NCBI GenBank assembly: GCA_947252645.1
Contig: CAMXWF010000009.1
Coordinates: 43,431 to 107,430 of the forward strand
Source of the DNA: an uncultured Bacteroidia bacterium
GTDB lineage: Bacteria > Bacteroidota > Bacteroidia > Bacteroidales > CAJPTX01
DNA length: 64,000 nucleotides
Direction: 5' to 3'
In this document: positions 36,473 through 46,057 of the stretch, piece by piece
How the letters are laid out: the number at the start of each line of letters is the position of its first letter
Numbering within the stretch: position 1 is the first letter of the stretch
Program-made: the position numbers and the translations under genes
Notes under the pieces: model-generated
Seen by the model: only the letters and a program-made list of their open reading frames with translations
What the model was told of the DNA's origin: nothing
Databases searched by the model: none

Positions 36473-38436
36473 TACTGGAATTGACCGACTTGTTGTTTTT
36501 GCTGCTCGGCTTGCTGCGCAAGGGTGGTAGAGCTTTGCTCAATTTCTTGGCAGGAGTGGGTGTTCTGTATCGTGGAGTTGACCAGGTTGTCGATGGCGAC
36601 TTGGATTTCTGCGAGTCTTTCAGCTTCTTGGATAGCGTAGCCATCGTTGGTGTTAGAGAGCTGCGAGCAGTGTTCCATGGAGGGGAGCAGCTCGGAGGCT
36701 TGTTTGCTGGACTTGGCCGCGTGGGCTAGGGCCGATTCGATGATACCTTTGATGTCGTTGAGCGTGCTCCCCGTACGCTCGGCGAGTTTCCGCACTTCGT
36801 TGGCCACGACGGCGAAGCCCCGTCCGGCATCACCGGCACGGGCGGCCTCTACGGCGGCGTTGAGCGCGAGGATGTTGGTTTGTGTGGCTATTCCCTCAAT
36901 GGTGGAGAGTTTTTCCTCCATGGATTGTATGGCGTGTGTGCTGCTGGCTGAGGAAGTCACGACCTCTCGTAGCCCTTCCAGGGTGGTTTGAATGGCGCGC
37001 TGGGTTTCTTTGGAGTTGGCCAAGGAATTGTCGTGGTTGTTTTTGAGGGTTTCGATGGCGGCGGAGACCTGTTCGCTGCTGGCTGCCTGGGAGTCGCTTG
37101 CGCCTCGGATGTTAGCTGACGCATTGCGGAGGGCCTCGCTATTGCTGGTTAGCTCTGAGGCTCTCTGGCCCAGTTCCGCTACTATCTGCGCGAAGCGAGC
37201 CCGCATGACCTCGAGGTCGTTCTGCAGAGCGTTCAGCTCGCGATAGTGGGCGGCTATCCGCGTGGAGGGGCGGAGGTCTCCCTGCGCCAGTAGGGCGACC
37301 TTCCCCTGCATGGCCTCAATGGGTCTGGAGAGGTGGCCTGCAATCCATTTGGACACGCAGAAGAAGATGAAAATTGCTACCAGTAGGCACACTGCGCTGC
37401 GTACGATGAGCCACTTCAGTTGGTCGTTGAGGTCGCTGGTGGAGCATCGGGAGATAAGCGTCCAGTTGTGGCCTGAGTTGAGGATCTGGATAGTCTCAGC
37501 GCGCTGCAGCATTTGCGCTCCGTTGACCTCCACTTGGCTCTTGACCGCCTGGCCTTGGAGGGTTTGGTCGATGGTTTCTTGGGTCACGCCTTGGAGCTTG
37601 TCCATCGGCAGGCCGATGAGGTCGCTGTCACTATGCATGAGGATGACTCCCCTTTCATCGAGCAGGGCTAGGGAGCCCTTGATGGAGCGATTGAGCTCAG
37701 CTATCTGCTGGGCGAGTTCTTTGACGGCGACATCGTAGATCAGCACGCCGCAGAATTTGCCGCGGGGTCGAATGCCCACGGCGACCGAGAGCATATCCAC
37801 GTCCCCCGTGGGATGGTGCTCGGTGTATATGCCCGAAACGTAGATCTGCTCCCCCTCGCGGAGCAGATGGTAGTACTCACGATCCCAGAAGGTGGTCTTC
37901 TCAGAGACATAGCGGGAGGTTTCCCCGTTGCTCAGTGTATTGATGAGGGGGTGTAGCTGCTGGTCTTGGCGGAAATAGCCGACGTCGAAGTGGAGCGTGG
38001 ATTGGAGGTGCTTACTGCGTATCCAGTGGGAGTCGAGGCTGTCGAGCGCATCCTGGTCCATGATGACTGAGGCCGCAAAGAGCGAGGGATTGTGCTCTAG
38101 GTCTAGGCGCATCATGCCGCATATGAGCTCACGTGAGGCCAGGTCCTTCTCCATGGCCATCTCGATGATGCCGCAGTCCTGCTGCGCAAGGGCGTAAATT
38201 TGGTCAAAGTTGTTGGATAGGCCCAACACGCCCAAGGCGGCCCATTCCTGGAGCGCAGCATGCTCTGCGAGGAGCATCTTACGATATTGCAGCACGCCTT
38301 CTACTCCTAGGAGCACCAGCGCAATCAGGAGGAAGACAACGGTGTATACGCGATTGATGCCTTTTCGGATGGAACGCCCGTTGCCATCCTTCCTGTTTTC
38401 GTTATTTATTTGAATGCTATTAGACGTATATTGCAT
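36469..38436 (-). CDS. Methyl-accepting chemotaxis protein with dCache sensor
   Basis: 655-residue receptor counted from ATG 38436; the frame continues to a TTG at 38460. TM1 (about 27-48) precedes a large periplasmic double-Cache-like domain (about 50-340) with [16 protein letters not shown] and [17 protein letters not shown] strands. TM2 (about 348-372) leads to a HAMP region ([21 protein letters not shown]) and a signalling domain with the usual hairpin-tip sequence ([36 protein letters not shown]). This is a classical extracellular-ligand receptor. As with the smaller receptor at 28391, no che or motility gene is near. It converges on prmC with overlapping stop codons. Confidence 0.93.
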   Translation of the reverse strand: MQYTSNSIQINNENRKDGNGRSIRKGINRVYTVVFLLIALVLLGVEGVLQYRKMLLAEHAALQEWAALGVLGLSNNFDQIYALAQQDCGIIEMAMEKDLASRELICGMMRLDLEHNPSLFAASVIMDQDALDSLDSHWIRSKHLQSTLHFDVGYFRQDQQLHPLINTLSNGETSRYVSEKTTFWDREYYHLLREGEQIYVSGIYTEHHPTGDVDMLSVAVGIRPRGKFCGVLIYDVAVKELAQQIAELNRSIKGSLALLDERGVILMHSDSDLIGLPMDKLQGVTQETIDQTLQGQAVKSQVEVNGAQMLQRAETIQILNSGHNWTLISRCSTSDLNDQLKWLIVRSAVCLLVAIFIFFCVSKWIAGHLSRPIEAMQGKVALLAQGDLRPSTRIAAHYRELNALQNDLEVMRARFAQIVAELGQRASELTSNSEALRNASANIRGASDSQAASSEQVSAAIETLKNNHDNSLANSKETQRAIQTTLEGLREVVTSSASSTHAIQSMEEKLSTIEGIATQTNILALNAAVEAARAGDAGRGFAVVANEVRKLAERTGSTLNDIKGIIESALAHAAKSSKQASELLPSMEHCSQLSNTNDGYAIQEAERLAEIQVAIDNLVNSTIQNTHSCQEIEQSSTTLAQQAEQQKQQVGQFQY

Positions 38437-38564
38437 AGGGACAGTTAAGATTATGTTCAATAAACTTTTACGTACAAATACCCATCAATGTTTCATGTGG
38501 CGGCTTTTGCAGCAGGGCGAGGAGGTGTTCAATCCCGCTAAGTAGCCAATGCATGGCTTATTGC

Positions 38565-38572
38565 TACCTTTG
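38565..38572 (+). promoter_or_regulatory. -7 box of the metalloprotease/SusCD operon
   Basis: TACCTTTG, 51 bases before the metalloprotease start; the -33 position is not convincing. It is the only box seen ahead of the four-gene plus-strand run to 49150. Confidence 0.5.
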
Positions 38573-38623
38573 CTGCTGTAGAGCGGTTGGTGGAGGTAGT
38601 ACACTGCAATTAACGAACATCTG

Positions 38624-41239
38624 ATGGAGAGACGAGAGCGTGGGTATGGGTTCATCCTGTGGGGGCTGCTAGGCTTATTGTTGGCAACTGGCTGTGCCGG
38701 GGGAAAAAAGGCAGCTAAAGTCTTGGAAGCTCAGCCTGCTGGTCAGGAGGCCTCGACTGGGTGTGCGGGGCTCCCCACGGTGGATGGTGTGGTTGGCCAG
38801 GCTATCGCTAAGAGTAGGGGCTTTATCAATGCCTACGTGGTGCGCAAGGATCGTAGCAACCACTACTATTTTGAGATACCCTTCAGCGTGTTGGGGCGCG
38901 ACCTTCTGATCGTAAACAAGGTTACAGGGGTGTCGGGGGCGCTCAACGAGACGGGGTTGAACAAGGGAACTAATTACCGCAACCTGCTGGTGCGCTTCGT
39001 GCATGATGCGGCGAATGGCAGTTGCCAGCTGGTGGAGGTACATCCGATTGTCAAGACTAGGCCCGGCGATGCTATTCAGGCGAGCGTGGCCCGGAATTAC
39101 ATTCCTTTACCCCTGGAGAACTTCCCGGTGAGGGCCTATAATGCTGATTCTACCAGTCTGCTTATCGAGGTGGGGGCGCTATTCAATGGCGAGAGTACCA
39201 CCATCCAGAACCTTTTCGACGTGACGGGGCTAGGCACCTCCCCGCTTACGAAGCTCTCGGGCATTGTGTCGATGGAGGCCTTCCCGACGAACGTGTTGGT
39301 CAAGAGTAGGCTGGTGTCCAGCAACCCGGGGGCCACTGAGCATACAACGGTGGCCGTGGGCGTGGCGAGTAATTTCGTGCTACTGCCCGAGCGGCCCATG
39401 GTGGCTCGTTTTTCTGATGAGCGCTTGGGATTTTTCCATAGCGAGGTGATCTGCTACGCCGATGACCAGCAGGAGGTGGTGCGCCGCGATGTGCTAGAGC
39501 GCTGGCGCATAGAGCCTAGGCCAGAGGATAGGGCGGCGTATTTTGCAGGGCAGCTAGTGGAGCCCGCGCAGCCCATCATTTTCTATATCGACAGCGCTAC
39601 GCCGGCGCAGTGGGTGCCCTATATCAGGCAGGGTATAGAGGCCTGGCAGGGCCCGTTTGAGCGCATAGGCTTCAAGAACGCCATCCAGGCCCGCGAGTTC
39701 CCGCGGGGCGATAGTGCCTTCGACATGGACGATGCCCGCTATAACACCGTGACCTACGCTGCCTCGGAGGTCTCGAACGCCATGGGGCCATCGGTGGTCG
39801 ATCCCCGCAGCGGAGAGGTGATAGGGTCCGATGTCATGTGGTGGCACAACGTCATGAAGGCCATCCGCCACTGGATGCGTCTGCAGACAGGGCTCTACCA
39901 GCCCGGGGCCAGGGCGAACAAGGTAGATGAGCAGCTTATGGGGCAGGCCATAGCCTACGTGGCTTGCCACGAGATAGGGCACACCCTAGGCCTCATGCAC
40001 AACATGGCGGGCAGCTACGCCTATAGCGTAGACAGCCTCCGCAACCCCCAGTTTGCCAAGCAGTATGGCACGGCCAGCTCCATCATGGACTACGCACGCT
40101 TTAACTACGTGGCCCAGGCCGGGGACGGGGTGCGGGACTTTGGCGCAAAGCTCGGCCCCTACGACTACTACGCCATAGAATATGGCTACCGCTATACGGG
40201 TGCTCAAAGCCCCTTTGAGGAGCTCAAGCGCAACGATTCGCTCATAGCGGCCCACCGTGGTGATCCGCGCTATTTCTTTGGGCCACAGGCCGACGCACGT
40301 ACCTTGGTGGATCCCAGGGCACAGAGTGAGGATGTGGGCAACAACGCCATGGAGGCCTCACGCCTGGGGATTAAAAACCTGAAGGCACTCATGCCGCATG
40401 TCCTGGAGTGGACGCAGGCAGATGATGGTCACTGGGTGGAGGCAGGTAAATTCCTCTACGACATCATGGACCAGTGGCAGAACTATTCCTACCACGTGCT
40501 GGCGAATGTGGGAGGGGTCTATTTACAGGATCCCCACTACTGCGGCACGCAGCCGAGCTTCGTGCCTGTCCCCAAGGCCCTACAGGCCGATGCAGTCAAG
40601 TTCCTCTGCCAGGAGGTGTTGACCTACCCAGCCTGGCTCTTTTCGGGCGATATCTATCGTCGGATATACCCTGTACGGCAGTCGCCCGATGGACCCTATG
40701 AGTATGCCCCCATGGAGCTCTATAAGAACTACCAGGGGTATGTTCTGTGGGACATGCTCGACGATGAGCGCCTGGCCCGCATGCTTGAAAACGAGGCCCA
40801 GAATGGCGATGGGGCCTATACGGTCAGCAACATGCTTGACGACATCTTCGCCACGCTCTTTGCCCCTACGCGGCGCGGTGCACCGCTTACAGTGTACGAG
40901 CGCATAGCGCAGAAAGGCTACATCGACGCGCTCATCATCGCGGCCGATAGGGGCGTGGCCCGCAAGGAGAAAAAAAGCATCGTGGACTACTACGGCCCCA
41001 TGCCCAATCTGGCTTGCGATGACAGGTGCGCCCAGATGGTGGGGCGAGGAATCACCACGGCCACGCGACGGATTAAATACAACCAACTTACTCGGGTGGG
41101 CGACCAGCTCTCCCTCAAGCGGGCCGAGCTGCAGCGCATCGCTGCCCTGTTTAAGCAGAGGCTGAATACGGGCGATCGGGCCACAAAAGCCCACTACCAC
41201 GATATGATGTATAGGATTGCTGATGCTTTGGGCGAATAG
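38624..41239 (+). CDS. Zinc-dependent metalloprotease lipoprotein (DUF5117/DUF4953 type)
   Basis: 871-residue predicted lipoprotein (hydrophobic core about 10-22, lipobox ATGC with Cys24). It carries the metzincin-type motif HEIGHTLGLMH (about 451-461), preceded by ACYVACHE-like sequence and followed by a SIMDY methionine turn (about 489), so a catalytic zinc protease is likely. The flanking sequence (N-terminal DUF5118/DUF5117-like strands, C-terminal DUF4953-like helical region) fits the large Bacteroidetes family of this architecture. First gene of the operon with SusC, SusD and a T9SS protein; the SusC start lies 16 bases after its stop. Protein degradation feeding the SusCD importer is a reasonable inference. 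Confidence 0.92.
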   Translation: MERRERGYGFILWGLLGLLLATGCAGGKKAAKVLEAQPAGQEASTGCAGLPTVDGVVGQAIAKSRGFINAYVVRKDRSNHYYFEIPFSVLGRDLLIVNKVTGVSGALNETGLNKGTNYRNLLVRFVHDAANGSCQLVEVHPIVKTRPGDAIQASVARNYIPLPLENFPVRAYNADSTSLLIEVGALFNGESTTIQNLFDVTGLGTSPLTKLSGIVSMEAFPTNVLVKSRLVSSNPGATEHTTVAVGVASNFVLLPERPMVARFSDERLGFFHSEVICYADDQQEVVRRDVLERWRIEPRPEDRAAYFAGQLVEPAQPIIFYIDSATPAQWVPYIRQGIEAWQGPFERIGFKNAIQAREFPRGDSAFDMDDARYNTVTYAASEVSNAMGPSVVDPRSGEVIGSDVMWWHNVMKAIRHWMRLQTGLYQPGARANKVDEQLMGQAIAYVACHEIGHTLGLMHNMAGSYAYSVDSLRNPQFAKQYGTASSIMDYARFNYVAQAGDGVRDFGAKLGPYDYYAIEYGYRYTGAQSPFEELKRNDSLIAAHRGDPRYFFGPQADARTLVDPRAQSEDVGNNAMEASRLGIKNLKALMPHVLEWTQADDGHWVEAGKFLYDIMDQWQNYSYHVLANVGGVYLQDPHYCGTQPSFVPVPKALQADAVKFLCQEVLTYPAWLFSGDIYRRIYPVRQSPDGPYEYAPMELYKNYQGYVLWDMLDDERLARMLENEAQNGDGAYTVSNMLDDIFATLFAPTRRGAPLTVYERIAQKGYIDALIIAADRGVARKEKKSIVDYYGPMPNLACDDRCAQMVGRGITTATRRIKYNQLTRVGDQLSLKRAELQRIAALFKQRLNTGDRATKAHYHDMMYRIADALGE

Positions 41240-41255
41240 AGACACTCGGAACTTA

Positions 41256-44200
41256 ATGGATACGACGAAGACAATGCGCTGTAGGTGCAGTAGGGTAGTG
41301 GCCAGGGTGTTGCTAGTGCTGGTGCTTGCGCTAGTCACGCTAGGGTCTGTGGATGGGCTAAAGGCCCAGGAGACCTTGCGGGTGCAAGGGGTGGTGCTGG
41401 ATGCTGACACGCAGCAGCCCTTGGTGGCGGCCACAGTGGGGGCCCTCAAGCCGGGGTCTGATACGGAGGTACTCACGGGGGGGATCACCGACGAAGAGGG
41501 GCGCTTCTCGCTTCAGGTACCCAAGGAAACGGCCCGGCTGCTGGTGGCCTACGTGGGCTATGAGTCGAGGATAGTGGGCGTAAGCCCCGGGTCTATCACC
41601 GTGGAGCTTTCGCCCGACTACCAGGACATCGAGGGGGTGATCGTCACGGGGTATGGCAACATCGACCGCCGGCGCTCTACGGCCTCAGTGGCCAGCGTGT
41701 CGCTTGAGAAGGTGCCTATGGCCAGCATGTCCGTCGACAAGATGCTTCAGGGGCAACTGGCGGGGGTCACTGTGACCTCCGCTGGCGGCGGGCCCAATGC
41801 GCCCGCCAAGATCCGTATCCGTGGCACTTCCTCCCTCCAGGGCACGCAGGATCCCCTCTGGGTGCTCGATGGTATGCCCTTGGAAGGCACCGATCTGCCG
41901 AAGCTGGAAAGTCTCTCCAGCATCGATGAGCTCCACTCCTCCCCCATTGCGGGCATTAACCCAGAGGACATAGAGACTGTCTCCGTGCTCCGCGATGCTG
42001 CCGCCACCGCCATCTACGGGGCTAGGGCGGCCAACGGGGTGATAGTCATTAACACCAAGTCCGGCGCCCAGGGGCGCGTAAGGGTGAACTACTCGGGCAA
42101 GCTCTCCGTGGTGACCCAGCCCAACTTCTCGCGCCTGCACCTGCTCGATGCCGCGCAAAAGGTAGATCTGGAGCTCGCCCTGCTGCGCTCCAGCTACGAC
42201 TACATGCAGAGCCGGGGTGAGGTGTCGCGCATCCTGCAGCAGGAGGGGCTGCTGAGTGCCTACCGCACCTCGGGCAATAGCGCGCTGACAGCTCAAGCTA
42301 GTAACCGCCTCGACTCCCTGCGCCGTATCAACACCAACTGGGCCCGCGAGCTCTTCCGCACAGCACTCAGCCACGATCATTTCCTGAGCATTGCGGGGGG
42401 CGGCAATTGGGCCGATTACTACGTTTCGCTCGGCTTCTATCAGGAACAGGGCACTACGCGTGGCGTGGCCGCGCGACGCTACAATCTCACCTCGAAGACC
42501 ACCTTTCACTTCTTCCGTGTACTCGACCTGGGCGTAAGCCTTTTCGCCAATCAACGGGAGAACACCAGCTACCTCACCAACACCGACGGTTACACCAACC
42601 CGGCGCAGTATTTCCGCACTGTCAGCCCCTATTTGCAGCTACAAGGGCCCCAGGGCGATCTGCTCTACGACCCCAATGTGCATGGCTTCGGGAAGAATAT
42701 CGACAACCTACGCTACAACGTGCTAGAGGAGCGCCAGAATACGCACAACGATCTGCGCAATCGCGCCCTGACGGCTCTCTTTGACCTCCACTGGAGGATC
42801 TGGCGTGGCCTTTCCCTGGAGGCTCAGGCTGGACTACAGTACGGGAGTAGCAAGCTGGAGAGCTGGGCTACCAAAGACAGTTACGCCACCCGCAGGGAGC
42901 AGCAACGCTTCATGGTGGGGGGCAAAACGCTCCTACCCGATGGGGGCTTTTTCCGCAACACCGATGGCTACTCTTTCCAATATACCCTCAAGGAGATGCT
43001 CCGCTATGCAGAGACTTTTGCCGATATCCACGCCCTCGATGTCATGCTGGGCAATGAGGTCAGGCACACCACCGATGAATCCATCCTGACCACCGCCTAC
43101 GGCTACGACCCTAAATCGCTCACCACCAAGCACGTCAATATCACCGAGAGCACACAAGCCCGCTACCTGCGCCCCTACACCCGCACCTACTTCGAGAATG
43201 CCTTCGTCTCCTTCTTTGCCACGGCCTCCTATACCCTCATGGCGCGCTACACGCTGGGGGCGAGCATCCGCTTCGATGGGAGCAACCTCTTCGGCGTGGA
43301 CCCAAAATACCGCTACCTCCCGCTCTACTCGGTGAGTGCCATGTGGGACGCCAAGCAGGAGCGCTGGCTGCGCGATGTCGATTGGCTCTCCTCGCTCCGC
43401 CTACGCGCCTCCTGGGGGCTACAGGGCAACATCGACAAGAACACCTACCCGGTGCTCGTGGGCCGCTGGGAAAATGAGGTGAGCTTCTTCCCCAAGGCTC
43501 CCGCCAATCCCGGCGCCCTGACGGAAAAGTCCATCTCCGTGGACAACCCCCCCAACGACAAGCTCCGCTGGGAGAAAACCGCAACCTACAATGTGGGCCT
43601 CGACATGGCTTTCCTAGGCTATCGACTGGGGCTTTCGGTCGACTACTACCAACGCAATAGCACCGACCTGATCGGCATGCGTCGCCTGCCCTTGGAGTCG
43701 GGCTTCCCCTACTACACCGTCAACTGGTCCAGCCTGACCAATAGGGGCGTTGAGCTGAACCTCTCGGCCGTGCCTGTCCAGGTGGGCGACTTCCGCTGGT
43801 CATTGCAATGCAATTTCTCCTACAATGCCAACAAAATAGGGCGACTCACCGTGCGCAGTGACAGCCGCCGACCCAGCGGCGAGGGCTACCCCGTGGGGGG
43901 CATCTTCGTGCTGCCCTATGCGGGAATTGATGAGTACGGCTACCCGCTCGTGGCGGATACCAATGGAGAAAAAATGCTCATCTCTGAGCTGCTCCATTTG
44001 ACCCCTGCGGCTACGGGGTCTTCCCGGGGACTCTCCCCCGAGCAGGAGCGCAGCAAATACGTCTACGCGGGCACCGATGAACCCCCTTACAGCATGGGCT
44101 TTACCACCAACTTCTCTTGGAAAGGGCTAGCCCTGAATATCGGCATAGTGGGCAATTTTGGCCATAAGGTCCTCGTGCAGCCCTACTATAGCTTTACGGC

Positions 44201-44600
44201 ATATGACCGTGGACAAAACACCCAGGACTACATCCTGCACCGATGGAGTGAGGAGAACCCGCAGGGCACGCTACCCCGTCTGTTTGTGCGAGATGAGTTT
44301 GCCGGCAACCGCAAGTCGGAGTACGATGCCTACGATGAGTTACAGTACCAGTCGGCCCTTTCGCTCTACGTCCGCAATGCAGGCTACGTTCGCCTCCAGA
44401 GCCTTAGGCTCAGCTACGACTTCCCCCAGTCGCTCCTTGGCCCCGCCAAGATGAGCAGTGCACAAGTGGCCTTTGAGGCCAAAAACCTCTTTGTCTACGG
44501 CTTTGACGATAAGGGCTTCCTCGACCCTGAAACCATGAAAAACCCCTATGCCCAGCCTATCCCTTTGACCATGACCCTCTCGCTACGGGTGGGCTTCTAA
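41256..44600 (+). CDS. SusC/RagA family TonB-linked outer-membrane transporter
   Basis: 1114 residues from ATG 41256; an in-frame ATG at 41217 lies within the upstream gene and is rejected. Signal peptide (about 15-37), then a carboxypeptidase-D-regulatory-like N-terminal domain (about 40-125, VVLDADTQQPLVAATV), a plug domain with the SusC signature (about 130-260: GVIVTGYG, RIRGTSSLQGTQDPLWVLDG, SVLRDAAATAIYGARAANGVI) and a 22-strand-type barrel ending in a terminal Phe (LRVGF). Length is typical. SusD follows 12 bases downstream. Such pairs import oligosaccharides or, in the RagAB type, peptides; neighbourhood with a metalloprotease favours peptides, as inference. Confidence 0.96.
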   Translation: MDTTKTMRCRCSRVVARVLLVLVLALVTLGSVDGLKAQETLRVQGVVLDADTQQPLVAATVGALKPGSDTEVLTGGITDEEGRFSLQVPKETARLLVAYVGYESRIVGVSPGSITVELSPDYQDIEGVIVTGYGNIDRRRSTASVASVSLEKVPMASMSVDKMLQGQLAGVTVTSAGGGPNAPAKIRIRGTSSLQGTQDPLWVLDGMPLEGTDLPKLESLSSIDELHSSPIAGINPEDIETVSVLRDAAATAIYGARAANGVIVINTKSGAQGRVRVNYSGKLSVVTQPNFSRLHLLDAAQKVDLELALLRSSYDYMQSRGEVSRILQQEGLLSAYRTSGNSALTAQASNRLDSLRRINTNWARELFRTALSHDHFLSIAGGGNWADYYVSLGFYQEQGTTRGVAARRYNLTSKTTFHFFRVLDLGVSLFANQRENTSYLTNTDGYTNPAQYFRTVSPYLQLQGPQGDLLYDPNVHGFGKNIDNLRYNVLEERQNTHNDLRNRALTALFDLHWRIWRGLSLEAQAGLQYGSSKLESWATKDSYATRREQQRFMVGGKTLLPDGGFFRNTDGYSFQYTLKEMLRYAETFADIHALDVMLGNEVRHTTDESILTTAYGYDPKSLTTKHVNITESTQARYLRPYTRTYFENAFVSFFATASYTLMARYTLGASIRFDGSNLFGVDPKYRYLPLYSVSAMWDAKQERWLRDVDWLSSLRLRASWGLQGNIDKNTYPVLVGRWENEVSFFPKAPANPGALTEKSISVDNPPNDKLRWEKTATYNVGLDMAFLGYRLGLSVDYYQRNSTDLIGMRRLPLESGFPYYTVNWSSLTNRGVELNLSAVPVQVGDFRWSLQCNFSYNANKIGRLTVRSDSRRPSGEGYPVGGIFVLPYAGIDEYGYPLVADTNGEKMLISELLHLTPAATGSSRGLSPEQERSKYVYAGTDEPPYSMGFTTNFSWKGLALNIGIVGNFGHKVLVQPYYSFTAYDRGQNTQDYILHRWSEENPQGTLPRLFVRDEFAGNRKSEYDAYDELQYQSALSLYVRNAGYVRLQSLRLSYDFPQSLLGPAKMSSAQVAFEAKNLFVYGFDDKGFLDPETMKNPYAQPIPLTMTLSLRVGF

Positions 44601-44612
44601 CCCCTTACGACC

Positions 44613-46025
44613 ATGACCAGAATGCGCGCATGCAGACTCCTAGCCTTCTCCTGTCTACCCTTGCTGCTGGGCCTGATGCCTAGCTGCAAGAAGTTCCTCA
44701 GCATTACCCCTACAGGCATGGTGATCCCCTCCACCACGGTGGAGTACCGCGCCCTGCTTACCAGGGCCTACAGCCAGTGGCCGCAAGACCTGCCCAAGCT
44801 CATCATGCGCACCGATGGGGTGGAATGCGTGTTTGCCCAGAGCATCGACCGGGATGCCTTCTCCGACTTCTACATCTGGCAGGATCAGGCCCGCAACGCC
44901 TCGGCCAGCTACACCGACTGGCAGAAGTACTACTTCGCCATCTATACGGCCAACTACCTCTTGGAGGTCATGCAGGCCAACGGCTCACCCTCCATGGATG
45001 ACCGACAGATCCTCGGCGAGTGCTATGCGCTTAGAGCCTACGCGCACTTCGTGTTGGCCTCTATCTACGCGCCTGCCTATTCGACAACAACACTCAGCGC
45101 ACCAGCTGTGCCCATCTCCACCTCTACCCAGATGGGGGTCTATTTGAAAAAGTCTACCCTCAAGGAAGTCTACGATCAAATCAAGACCGACATCGCGCAC
45201 GCCCGAGAGTACATGCTGGTGAATGCGTGGGCTCCAGACCGAAATGCAGGAACCCAGATCACCGTGGAGAACGCCGAGTACATGTACCGCTTCTCCAAGG
45301 ATGCCCTGCTGGCCCTAGAGCAGCGGGTGGCTGCCTATACGCAGGATTGGGAGGGGGTTCTTCGCTGCTGGCAGGAGCTACAGGCTAGGCCCTATAAGCT
45401 CGTGGATCTCAATGAATCTTCGGCAGAATTGCCCTGCCACTACCGCTCTACGGAAAACATCCTCGCCCTCGACCAGGTATTCCAGTCGGAGTTCGTCCCT
45501 ATCCTCAGGCCCTCAAAGCTGCTCTTAGCCAGCTACCCGGAAGGCGACTTGCGCAAGGCCCGCTACTTCGTGGAGATCACCCCAGGCGACTACCGGATCA
45601 ACCGAGGCCAGAAAATAGACCATGGGCAGGCAACCTACCCCACGGTGGATGCCTACCGCTGCTCCTTCCGCTTGGCCGATGCCCTGCTCTTGGCCGCGGA
45701 GGCCGATGCCCAGCTCGATAGGCTCTCCGAGGCCAAGGCCCTGCTTGGCCAGCTGGCTAAGTGCAGGGTGAAGCCCGGGGCGTTGGCTGCGGTTACCGAT
45801 GCCATCAATGCCCTCCCCGACAGGCCCGCAGTGCTGGCCTACCTCCTCCAGGAGCGCCTCCGCGAGCTGCCCATGGAGGGCTGGCGCTGGTTCGACCTGC
45901 GTCGTTGCGGACAGCCTAGCCTGGTGCACACCTTCGAGGGCACTGACTATAACCTGGCGCAGGGCGACAGCCGCTACACCCTGCCTATCCCCCCGGAAGC
46001 CAAAGCGGCCAATAGCAATCTATAG
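44613..46025 (+). CDS. SusD/RagB family surface lipoprotein
   Basis: 470-residue lipoprotein, lipobox MPSC (Cys25) followed by KKFLSITPTG, a common SusD start. TPR-like helices are seen at about 100-300 (YLLEVMQANGSPSMDDRQ, ECYALRAYAHFVLASIY), and the C terminus has the RagB/SusD pattern LLQERLRELPMEGWRWFDLRR and a final PIPPEA. It is the lid partner of the SusC protein encoded 12 bases upstream. Somewhat shorter than carbohydrate-type SusD proteins and nearer to the RagB length. Confidence 0.94.
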   Translation: MTRMRACRLLAFSCLPLLLGLMPSCKKFLSITPTGMVIPSTTVEYRALLTRAYSQWPQDLPKLIMRTDGVECVFAQSIDRDAFSDFYIWQDQARNASASYTDWQKYYFAIYTANYLLEVMQANGSPSMDDRQILGECYALRAYAHFVLASIYAPAYSTTTLSAPAVPISTSTQMGVYLKKSTLKEVYDQIKTDIAHAREYMLVNAWAPDRNAGTQITVENAEYMYRFSKDALLALEQRVAAYTQDWEGVLRCWQELQARPYKLVDLNESSAELPCHYRSTENILALDQVFQSEFVPILRPSKLLLASYPEGDLRKARYFVEITPGDYRINRGQKIDHGQATYPTVDAYRCSFRLADALLLAAEADAQLDRLSEAKALLGQLAKCRVKPGALAAVTDAINALPDRPAVLAYLLQERLRELPMEGWRWFDLRRCGQPSLVHTFEGTDYNLAQGDSRYTLPIPPEAKAANSNL

Positions 46026-46057
46026 TCTCCAATCGTTTAATCTAGGAGTTCACCGCA

